Assembly: GCA_937892995.1 (NCBI GenBank) | Contig: CALBJS010000150.1 | Location: 1 to 10,801, forward strand | DNA from: an uncultured Peptococcaceae bacterium | Lineage (GTDB): Bacteria > Bacillota > Desulfitobacteriia > Desulfitobacteriales > Syntrophobotulaceae | Length of the DNA: 10,801 bases | Direction: 5' to 3' | Translations under genes and position numbers: made by a program | Notes under the pieces: model-generated | The model's input: the letters and a program-made list of their open reading frames with translations, nothing else | Databases searched by the model: none | Told to the model about the DNA's origin: nothing | Shown here: positions 6,801-10,801 of the stretch, one piece after another | Layout of the letters: each line of letters opens with the position of its first letter | Numbering within the stretch: the stretch's first letter is position 1

Positions 6801-7628
6801 TTAGCTCAACTCCTTCAAAGCTACTTCTAATTGTTCGTCACTCGGTGCAGCACAATGCCAACCTACTTCATCTTCCATAAAGGATACCCCTTTACCTTTA
6901 ACGGTATGGGCGATGATTACGCTCGGAGCTTCCTTAAAATCTTTAGCCTCGGTGAAAGCCTCATAGATTTGTTCAAAATCATGACCATCAATCTCAATAG
7001 TATGCCAACCAAAAGCAGCCCATTTTGCTCTTAGATCTCCTAAAGTTTTGATCTCATCAAGAGAGCCATCGAGCTGAAGCTTATTATAATCAACAATCGC
7101 ACATACATTATTAAGCTTATAATGAGCTGCAGTCATCATCGCTTCCCAGACTTGACCCTCGTGTAATTCACCATCACCCAACATAACATAGGCTCTCTGC
7201 TCGGAACCATTTAGCCTAGCAGCCAAGGCTGTTCCATTAGCCACCGAAAGGCCTTGTCCCAGAGAACCTGAAGCCATATCAATGCCGGGAGTGAGCTCAC
7301 AGCTGGGATAAGCCGGAAGCCTGCCCTCTCTTTGGCGAAAATCATAAATCTCCTCCCCGGCCAAGAAACCCATCTCGATGAGGACAGCGTATTGGGCCGG
7401 TACAGCATGCCCCTTAGATAGGAAGAAATAATCTCTTTCCGTCCATTTCGGATTCTTGGGATCTACCCTTAAAAAGCATCTATAAAGAACGGCCAGAAGA
7501 TCTGTTGCCGAGAGACAGCCTCCCGGGTGACCTCCTTGAGCTTGATGAGTCATCCTCAAAATGCTCTTACGCATCTTTTGGGCAACTACCTTAGCATCTT
7601 GCAATGTTTGTCTCCGACTTTGGGACAT
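6801..7628 (-). CDS. Transketolase, N-terminal (thiamine diphosphate-binding) subunit
   Basis: A 275-residue protein covering the PP domain of transketolase, which transfers two-carbon ketol units between sugar phosphates. Visible motifs are GGHPGG (32-37), SKGHA (71-75), GSLGQGLS (121-128), and the TPP/magnesium signature GDGELHEGQVWEA (151-163) with DYNKLQ (180-185). HTVKGKGVSF lies near the C-terminus. ATG at 7628 follows AGGGGG by 7 bases. It is the first gene after a promoter, an operator and a long inverted-repeat leader element. Split transketolases of this size are normal in many anaerobes and archaea, so the division is not a frameshift. Confidence 0.94.
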   Translation of the reverse strand: MSQSRRQTLQDAKVVAQKMRKSILRMTHQAQGGHPGGCLSATDLLAVLYRCFLRVDPKNPKWTERDYFFLSKGHAVPAQYAVLIEMGFLAGEEIYDFRQREGRLPAYPSCELTPGIDMASGSLGQGLSVANGTALAARLNGSEQRAYVMLGDGELHEGQVWEAMMTAAHYKLNNVCAIVDYNKLQLDGSLDEIKTLGDLRAKWAAFGWHTIEIDGHDFEQIYEAFTEAKDFKEAPSVIIAHTVKGKGVSFMEDEVGWHCAAPSDEQLEVALKELS

Positions 7629-7715
7629 ATTTAGACCCCCTAATATTCCAAGTTATTTTAATCTTACTTTATTTAAAAACAAAATTCCAGCGTAAATAAC
7701 GATTAGAAATAGAAC

Positions 7716-7848
7716 AAAAAAAGATCCTACCAAGTTAATTTCAAAACTGCCGCCTGCTTAGTAATCTTTATCTCCTCAATTACTAACCCCACATGTTTTT
7801 TCTCTTTTTAAGCAGCAAACAGCAGTTGAAATTTCTTAGGATCTCTTT
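7716..7848 (-). promoter_or_regulatory. Candidate structured leader/attenuator ahead of the transketolase genes
   Basis: A 121-bp imperfect inverted repeat (7723-7843) has nested matching blocks on the minus strand: GATCCTA/TAGGATC at the base, AATTTCA/TGAAATT, AACTGC/GCAGTT and CTGCTTA/TAAGCAG. A second stem, TTAGTAAT/ATTACTAA, lies inside. The distal arm is followed at once by seven T residues (7722-7716). The predicted transcription start, about 7848, is only a few bases before the proximal arm, so the whole RNA 5' end would fold into this structure. The inner stem shares TAA with the CTGCTTA pairing, so the two compete slightly. I do not recognise a known riboswitch or T-box. A terminator, attenuator, small RNA or MITE-like insertion would all fit. 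Confidence 0.6.
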
Positions 7849-7854
7849 ATTGAA

Positions 7855-7883
7855 ATTGTCACTGATATGTCTCATTATGTAAA
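7855..7883 (-). promoter_or_regulatory. Promoter of the split transketolase operon
   Basis: On the minus strand TTTACA (7878-7883; 5 of 6 consensus bases) is 17 bases from GACAAT (7855-7860; 4 of 6). The -35 lies inside the operator-like palindrome, which fits repression by occlusion. The predicted start near 7848 places the long inverted repeat at the very 5' end of the transcript. Confidence 0.55.
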
Positions 7884-7902
7884 ACACCGTTTCACATAAT
7901 GA
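7869..7902. promoter_or_regulatory. Composite operator copy 1 (probable IclR-family site), transketolase promoter
   Basis: A 31-bp palindrome (7872-7902) has CATTATGT and AAAC arms mirrored as GTTT and ACATAATG, with two mismatched pairs including the pair flanking the centre. It matches two other copies in register: GTCTCA (7869-7874), ATGTAAAAC (7877-7885) and GTTTCA (7889-7894). The arms resemble the TGAAAC/GTTTCA type bound by KdgR of the IclR family. It covers the -35 of the transketolase promoter. Confidence 0.68.
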
Positions 7903-7924
7903 ATCTAGTAAATTTTAAAGTAGC

Positions 7925-8542
7925 CTATTTCATAGGACACTGGAAATTCTTACAAAACCGGTTAAAGCCGAAAATATAAGTCGCCACTTTTTCCGGTCTT
8001 AGGTTTTCCCACTGAGTAATATCGATTCTTTCGCCGAAACGATTCACTGCAATCTTATCCGCACCGATCAAACCAAAGAATCCATTCTCATTTAAACGTA
8101 TTGTCCACTCTCCATCCGTTTTACCTTCTATAAGACGAAGGTCACAGCGAGCATGGAAAATCTCCACGAGCTTTACAAATACTCCGAACAAAAAATCAGT
8201 CTTATTCTTTGGTTCAACAATAGGAATAGCTAGATCAGAGCAAAGTTCCTGAGCCAAGCCAGAAACACCCTTTTCAGGAGTATAACGATGGAAAAAACGA
8301 GTCATAAGAGTTCCATAGTTTATTGTTCCTGAACTAAGATCTATCGATAGAGGGTGCCTCAAATCCTTAAGATCAAGTACTATCTCATTATCTGTAATCT
8401 TCCACTTTCCTTGAAAACGCTTAAGTAACTGCTCGGCAATTTCAAAAGAAAGAATGTAAGTGGATATCTGTTTTTCATCTCTCACTGCACTCCCCATGCA
8501 TTCCCTAGCTTCATTATAAGTTAAAGATGCTATCCTCATCAT
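7925..8542 (-). CDS. Unknown 205-residue protein, possible IclR-regulon member
   Basis: I do not recognise this family. The protein is soluble by eye, with no signal peptide or transmembrane segment, and mixes alpha and beta stretches. It has an Arg/Glu-rich start, a central beta-like segment (KWKITDNEIVLDLKDLRHPLSIDLSSG), and charged and aromatic residues near the C-terminus, which ends NRFCKNFQCPMK. Four cysteines are scattered and form no metal motif. The start is set at ATG 8542, or the adjacent ATG 8539, because GGAGGG precedes it by 8 bases. An ATG at 8569 in the same frame has no Shine-Dalgarno and falls inside an operator. It lies between the IclR gene and the transketolase genes with operator copies upstream, so a role in the same sugar pathway is inferred only from context. 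Confidence 0.75.
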   Translation of the reverse strand: MMRIASLTYNEARECMGSAVRDEKQISTYILSFEIAEQLLKRFQGKWKITDNEIVLDLKDLRHPLSIDLSSGTINYGTLMTRFFHRYTPEKGVSGLAQELCSDLAIPIVEPKNKTDFLFGVFVKLVEIFHARCDLRLIEGKTDGEWTIRLNENGFFGLIGADKIAVNRFGERIDITQWENLRPEKVATYIFGFNRFCKNFQCPMK

Positions 8543-8562
8543 CTCTAGTTCCCTCCGTTTTT

Positions 8563-8594
8563 GTTTCATAATGTGAAACGCCGTTTCATTTTAT
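8563..8594. promoter_or_regulatory. Composite operator copy 2, leader of the unknown gene
   Basis: GTTTCA (8563-8568), TGAAAC (8574-8579) and GTTTCA (8583-8588) form two overlapping inverted pairs, one with a 5-base and one with a 3-base spacer. Outer bases 8568-8571 and 8591-8594 also pair. It lies directly upstream of the Shine-Dalgarno of the unknown gene and 147 bp from copy 3. Binding here could block elongation or hold a DNA loop. Confidence 0.68.
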
Positions 8595-8709
8595 CTTTAA
8601 AAATTTTGAAATCTTCTTAGAAAATTTCAGTTGTCCATTGCATAGCTATAATCCCTAATATAATATGCCGATTTTCTTTAAAATTCCCCTGGACATAAAT
8701 AATTTTATT

Positions 8710-8740
8710 GTTTCACTATGCAAAACGGCGTTTCATTATA
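8710..8740. promoter_or_regulatory. Composite operator copy 3, at the promoter of the unknown gene
   Basis: GTTTCA (8710-8715), ATGCAAAAC (8718-8726) and GTTTCA (8730-8735) share spacing and sequence with the other two copies. The central arm is less symmetric. It covers roughly +7 to +35 of the transcript predicted from the promoter at 8752-8780, a classic repressor position. Confidence 0.66.
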
Positions 8741-8751
8741 ATTTTACTAAT

Positions 8752-8780
8752 ATTATGGACCCTTTTCCCCTAAGAGTCAA
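8752..8780 (-). promoter_or_regulatory. Sigma-A promoter of the unknown gene
   Basis: The minus strand has TTGACT (8775-8780) and CATAAT (8752-8757), each 5 of 6 consensus bases, with a 17-base spacer. The start would be near 8745, giving a leader of about 200 bases that contains operator copies 3 and 2. It lies downstream of the IclR gene, so the unknown gene can be expressed independently of the regulator. Confidence 0.7.
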
Positions 8781-8801
8781 TAGAAAAATAATAAATACAC
8801 T

Positions 8802-8822
8802 AAGTATACATTAAACATACTT
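8802..8822 (-). terminator. Weak terminator-like hairpin after the IclR gene
   Basis: AAGTAT (8802-8807) and ATACTT (8817-8822) form a 6-bp AT-rich stem with a 9-base loop, 20 bases after the stop. The minus-strand sequence that follows is T-rich but interrupted. The stem is weak, so partial read-through into the next gene is possible. Confidence 0.35.
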
Positions 8823-8841
8823 TAAGAACCGAATTATAGAT

Positions 8842-9627
8842 CTAGACATCGAGGCTGTGTTTATAGTAAGAATAACCCATCTTAGCCGAGATCTCCTGAC
8901 CGGCTCGCTTTATCTCTTCCCCAATTTTTTCTGTTCCTTTTTCCTTCATTCTATTTATAGGCCCGGAGACACTAATTGCACCTATTGCCCTACCTGAGTA
9001 ATCGAAGATCGGCGTCCCCAGACAAAGAATACCTACTTCATTCTCCTCAGCTTCTAGGGCGAACCCTAATTTCTTTATCTCCCCTAACTGCTCCATTAAT
9101 CTATCCGGATTTGTGATTGTCTTCTCGGTAAACTTAGGCATTCCTTTGGATTTAAGAATATGCCTTACTTCCTCTTCCGGTAAAGTGGATAAGATAGCTT
9201 TTCCGACCGCTGTACAATGCATCGGGGCCCTACGTCCAACCTTGGAATGCATACTGATAACCTGTGAGCCCTCTCTCCTATCTATATAGACCACTTCACC
9301 ATCATTAGGCAATACTAAGTGGACTACTTCATCAAAGGACTTTGCCAAAAGACCCAGGAAGCTAGCAGCAATCTTGCGGATCTCCAGATCATTAAAAAAT
9401 CTAATACCCAATTCGACTATTTTAATCCCTAAGCGATACCGATCCCGTTCCTTCTCCTTCTCTACATATCCCCGGTAACATAGAGTTCGGAGTATTCTGT
9501 AAACAGTACTCTTATGCAGCCCTATCCTATTGCCAATCTCCGTAACACCTAAGGGCTCCTCTGAGCGAGCCAGAACTTCTAAGATATCTAATGACCTTTC
9601 TAAAGTCTGAACATATCTTTCAGTCAC
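8842..9627 (-). CDS. IclR-family transcriptional regulator
   Basis: A 261-residue regulator with the usual two-domain layout. The N-terminal winged helix-turn-helix (about 8-66) contains SLDILEVLARSEEPLGVTEI, LHKSTVYRILRTL and YRLG. The C-terminal effector domain (about 80-250) has HLVLPNDGEVVYIDRREG, GRRAPMHCTAVGKAILS and the AEENEVGILCLGTPIFD...AIGAISVSGP segment typical of IclR ligand pockets. Family members bind small organic or sugar acids and act as repressors or activators. The start is GTG at 9627 with GGGGGG 8 bases upstream. Three composite operators in the next 1 kb downstream make it the probable controller of the unknown and transketolase genes. No such operator is seen at its own promoter. 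The effector cannot be read from sequence. Confidence 0.93.
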   Translation of the reverse strand: MTERYVQTLERSLDILEVLARSEEPLGVTEIGNRIGLHKSTVYRILRTLCYRGYVEKEKERDRYRLGIKIVELGIRFFNDLEIRKIAASFLGLLAKSFDEVVHLVLPNDGEVVYIDRREGSQVISMHSKVGRRAPMHCTAVGKAILSTLPEEEVRHILKSKGMPKFTEKTITNPDRLMEQLGEIKKLGFALEAEENEVGILCLGTPIFDYSGRAIGAISVSGPINRMKEKGTEKIGEEIKRAGQEISAKMGYSYYKHSLDV

Positions 9628-9839
9628 GAAAAAGACCCCCCATTTTCTTTTCCAATATTTTTAATATTTTTTCTATAAATTCATTCTATTTAAATTTCTT
9701 CTCTACTTATATGTTATTTATATCTTTTTTAAGGTACTAATTATTTTTTAATCTTTACACTTGACCATTTATTTTAGTCTACCAAAAAACATAAAATAAA
9801 TCCTAGTATTATTTTTCACAGGATCATTCATCCATCAAT
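9628..9839. other. AT-rich leader/spacer upstream of the IclR gene
   Basis: Very AT-rich sequence between the candidate iclR promoter and its GTG start. Apart from the ribosome binding site at its left end I see no open frame worth calling, no strong hairpin, and no copy of the composite operator. Confidence 0.6.
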
Positions 9840-9886
9840 AGTATGCCTAACAATGAAATTATAGTCAATACTTATAGTTTAGCCAA
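9840..9886 (-). promoter_or_regulatory. Two overlapping candidate promoters for the IclR gene
   Basis: The minus strand contains TTGGCT (9881-9886), 17 bases, then TATAAT (9858-9863). It also contains TTGACT (9863-9868), 17 bases, then CATACT (9840-9845). Both are plausible sigma-A promoters offset by 18 bases, immediately after the tRNA-operon terminator. The leader to the IclR start would be about 205-225 bases. Confidence 0.6.
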
Positions 9887-9889
9887 CAT

Positions 9890-9919
9890 AAAAACACTGG
9901 AAAGTTATATCCCAGTGTT
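9890..9919 (-). terminator. Rho-independent terminator of the Pro-Arg-His tRNA operon
   Basis: On the minus strand AACACTGG and CCAGTGTT (9912-9919 and 9893-9900) form an 8-bp perfect stem with an 11-base loop, followed by TTTTT. It begins 13 bases past the CCA end of tRNA-His. Confidence 0.85.
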
Positions 9920-9932
9920 ATCTTTACTAATA

Positions 9933-10009
9933 TGGGGTGGATGATGGGACTTGAACCCACGAGTGCCGGAGCCACAATCCGGTGCGTTAACCACTTCGCC
10001 ACACCCACC
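9933..10009 (-). tRNA. tRNA-His (anticodon GTG)
   Basis: A 77-base tRNA on the minus strand counting the extra G-1, with encoded CCA (9933-9935). Acceptor GTGGGTG pairs with CATCCAC, and G-1 faces C73, the tRNA-His hallmark. Anticodon stem CCGGA/TCCGG encloses TTGTGGC, giving GTG. It is the last gene of the three-tRNA operon. Confidence 0.96.
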
Positions 10010-10051
10010 ACGATTTCGATGTTCGATGTACTTGCACTTCGATTTCAATTA

Positions 10052-10128
10052 TGGCGCGCCTGGAGAGATTCGAACTCCCGACAACCTGCTTAGAAGGCAG
10101 ATGCTCTATCCAACTGAGCTACAGGCGC
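10052..10128 (-). tRNA. tRNA-Arg (anticodon TCT)
   Basis: A 77-base tRNA on the minus strand with encoded CCA (10052-10054). Acceptor GCGCCTG pairs with CAGGCGC. Anticodon stem TCTGC/GCAGG (outermost pair U-G) encloses CTTCTAA, giving TCT, which reads AGA/AGG. The T-arm GAGTTCGAATCTC is normal. It is the middle gene of the operon. Confidence 0.96.
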
Positions 10129-10164
10129 AATCATTTGCCAGTGCTCTCCATCGAATTATAATTA

Positions 10165-10186
10165 ATGGTCGGGGCAGAGGGATTTG
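10165..10186 (-). repeat. Duplicated 3' end of tRNA-Pro (possible att-site remnant)
   Basis: Twenty-two bases are identical and in the same orientation as 10294-10315, which cover the T-loop half, acceptor 3' strand and CCA of tRNA-Pro. The copy lies downstream of the intact tRNA, the geometry left when an element integrates in a tRNA 3' end. Only 107 bp separate the copies, with no integrase. A decayed tandem tRNA duplication is the alternative. Confidence 0.8.
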
Positions 10187-10209
10187 CTCCGCAGCTCCGC
10201 AGCTTCGCG
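10186..10209. repeat. Short tandem repeat of an 8-base unit
   Basis: GCTCCGCA (10186-10193) is repeated exactly at 10194-10201 and imperfectly as GCTTCGCG at 10202-10209. It directly abuts the duplicated tRNA-Pro end and is more GC-rich than its surroundings. Confidence 0.7.
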
Positions 10210-10265
10210 GCTATCACGCCGGGGCAGGTAATTGCTCCCAGAGGTCGCATTTACTTTTTCTGCCC

Positions 10266-10318
10266 GTTCAAATCCCTTGTATAGCTATCTTTTATGGTCG
10301 GGGCAGAGGGATTTGAAC
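10266..10318. repeat. Inverted copy of the tRNA-Pro T-arm
   Basis: GTTCAAATCCCT (10266-10277, plus strand) is the exact reverse complement of AGGGATTTGAAC (10307-10318) inside tRNA-Pro. CTGCCC (10260-10265) likewise matches GGGCAG (10301-10306), but the two blocks are in swapped order compared with a simple inverted copy. The 12-bp arms could form a hairpin overlapping the mature tRNA 3' half. Confidence 0.6.
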
Positions 10319-10371
10319 CCCCGGCCTCCTGCTCCCAAGGCAGGCGCGCTACCAAACTGCGCTATACCCCG
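10295..10371 (-). tRNA. tRNA-Pro (anticodon TGG)
   Basis: A 77-base tRNA on the minus strand with encoded CCA (10295-10297). The first base is C, and CGGGGTA pairs with TGCCCCG apart from a mismatch-tolerant end. Anticodon stem CCTGC/GCAGG encloses CTTGGGA, giving TGG, which reads CCN proline codons. It is the first gene of the operon, behind a strong promoter. Confidence 0.96.
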
Positions 10372-10390
10372 TCTTTTTGTGACAATGAAT

Positions 10391-10419
10391 AGTATATCCC
10401 AAGAAAAATATCTAGTCAA
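10391..10419 (-). promoter_or_regulatory. Sigma-A promoter of the Pro-Arg-His tRNA operon
   Basis: TTGACT (10414-10419) and TATACT (10391-10396) on the minus strand, each 5 of 6 consensus bases, have a 17-base spacer. The -10 is about 20 bases before the tRNA-Pro 5' end. Confidence 0.86.
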
Positions 10420-10578
10420 GCAACATTTAATAGAAAATCCGGGAAGCATCCAAAAGCATTCTAGAAGATATTTTTCAGCATTTTATTTATTTTCTTGAAT
10501 AACAAGCCTTTTATCTATCCGATAAAATATCCTTAAAAATATAATAAATTATCCGATCTGTACGATCCGTTTTAGTTT

Positions 10579-10801
10579 TTACTTGTTTAGTATCTTAAGA
10601 AGTTTTTTTATAATAGGCACAGCTTGGCGAAAAGCTTGGGCTCTATGGCTTAGTTCGTTTTTTTCCTCCAGACTTAGTTCGGCCATAGTCTTCTTATGTT
10701 CAGGCAAATAAAACACCGGGTCATAGCCAAAACCCCCTGTTCCCCTATTCAATGTCAACAAAAGATAAATTTTTAGAGTCCTACAAAACTCTAATAATAA
10801 A
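10579..10801 (-). CDS. rdgB: XTP/dITP diphosphatase (RdgB/HAM1 family), C-terminal part, cut by window edge
   Basis: The last 60 residues clearly belong to the house-cleaning pyrophosphatase that removes non-canonical purine nucleoside triphosphates: RGTGGFGYDPVFYLPEHKKT, AELSLEEKNELSHRAQA (the SHR motif contacts the nucleotide), then the terminal helix. The frame stays open to the window edge, but the preceding residues (LLLEFCRTLKIYLLLTLN) match the family poorly. They lack the usual glycine-containing segment before PRG, and the DNA there is AT-rich with a hairpin. Either this is a divergent stretch of a full gene or a remnant joined to other sequence. The stop is TAA at 10579-10581. A TTG at 10761 could serve as a start for a fragment but has no convincing ribosome binding site. 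Confidence 0.75.
   Translation of the reverse strand, partial: LLLEFCRTLKIYLLLTLNRGTGGFGYDPVFYLPEHKKTMAELSLEEKNELSHRAQAFRQAVPIIKKLLKILNK
10773..10794. repeat. Small inverted repeat within the rdgB frame
   Basis: TTAGAGT (10773-10779) and ACTCTAA (10788-10794) form a perfect 7-bp stem with an 8-base loop. It sits where the reading frame stops resembling RdgB and may mark a junction or non-coding sequence. Confidence 0.5.

Noticed and set aside
6799..6803. Transketolase split as a frameshifted single gene
   Set aside because: Each half has its own Shine-Dalgarno and start, and the division falls at the natural domain boundary known from genuine two-subunit transketolases.
8543..8569. Upstream in-frame ATG at 8569 as start of the unknown gene
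   Set aside because: It has no Shine-Dalgarno and lies within operator copy 2; the ATG pair at 8542/8539 has GGAGGG at the right spacing.
8630..8700. Nested inverted repeats TGTCCA/TGGACA and GCATA/TATGC in the leader of the unknown gene
   Set aside because: The arms are only 5-6 bp and far apart in AT-rich DNA; chance is a sufficient explanation.
9951..10498. Plus-strand open frames across the Pro-Arg-His tRNA region
   Set aside because: Their translations (GEIRTPDNLLRR, GQRDLNPRPPAPKAG) are the well-known artefact of reading antisense through tRNA genes.
10509..10527. TTTTATC/GATAAAA hairpin downstream of rdgB as a terminator
   Set aside because: The stem is AT-only apart from one pair and no T-run follows on the minus strand.
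1..10801. CRISPR array, prophage, transposase, toxin-antitoxin or secondary-metabolite system
   Set aside because: No regularly spaced repeats, transposase or phage motifs, or paired small genes were seen on either strand.

Overview
All genes recognised in this 10.8-kb window are read from the minus strand, so transcription runs from high to low coordinates. The sequence is AT-rich. It has strong purine-rich Shine-Dalgarno sites, sigma-A promoters with 17-bp spacers, tRNA genes with encoded CCA, and anaerobe-type flavin/iron-sulfur oxidoreductase genes. This suggests a low-to-moderate-GC Firmicute, probably a Clostridia/Peptococcaceae-like or Negativicutes-like anaerobe. The genus cannot be fixed from the sequence.

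Layout in order of transcription: (1) the C-terminal part of an XTP/dITP diphosphatase gene (rdgB) at the right edge; (2) a tRNA operon Pro(TGG)-Arg(TCT)-His(GTG) with a clear promoter and terminator, carrying a duplicated 22-bp tRNA-Pro 3' end between Pro and Arg; (3) an IclR-family regulator; (4) an unrecognised 205-residue protein; (5) a transketolase split into N-terminal (TPP-binding) and C-terminal subunit genes; (6) a beta-hydroxyacid dehydrogenase of the tartronate-semialdehyde/3-hydroxyisobutyrate type; (7) a glycolate/D-lactate oxidase-like set made of an iron-sulfur subunit, a degenerate flavoprotein paralogue and a GlcD-type flavoprotein; (8) a tRNA-Gln(CTG)-Leu(TAG) pair with its own promoter and terminator.

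The most interesting part is 7.6-8.8 kb. Three copies of one composite operator (GTTTCA half-sites 20 bp apart with an inverted TGAAAC-like arm between) lie in front of the unknown gene (two copies) and the transketolase genes (one copy), next to the IclR gene. Their arms resemble those bound by KdgR, an IclR-family member, so a local IclR regulon is the simplest reading. One operator covers the -35 of the transketolase promoter. Directly downstream of that promoter is a 121-bp inverted-repeat element ending in seven T residues, which looks like a structured leader with a terminator, i.e. a possible attenuator. In the unknown gene, one operator follows the predicted start point of a good promoter and another lies 147 bp further on, just before the Shine-Dalgarno site.

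As a working picture, the split transketolase would handle a sugar phosphate and release or accept a two-carbon unit. The dehydrogenase would interconvert a small 2- or 3-hydroxy acid and its semialdehyde, and the Glc-type complex would oxidise a 2-hydroxy acid such as glycolate or lactate. No transporter, kinase or aldolase is visible, so the substrate is not determined. A separate operator type (TGGTCAGACC repeats, as used by FadR-type GntR repressors) sits inside the glc cluster and points to separate control by a regulator encoded elsewhere.
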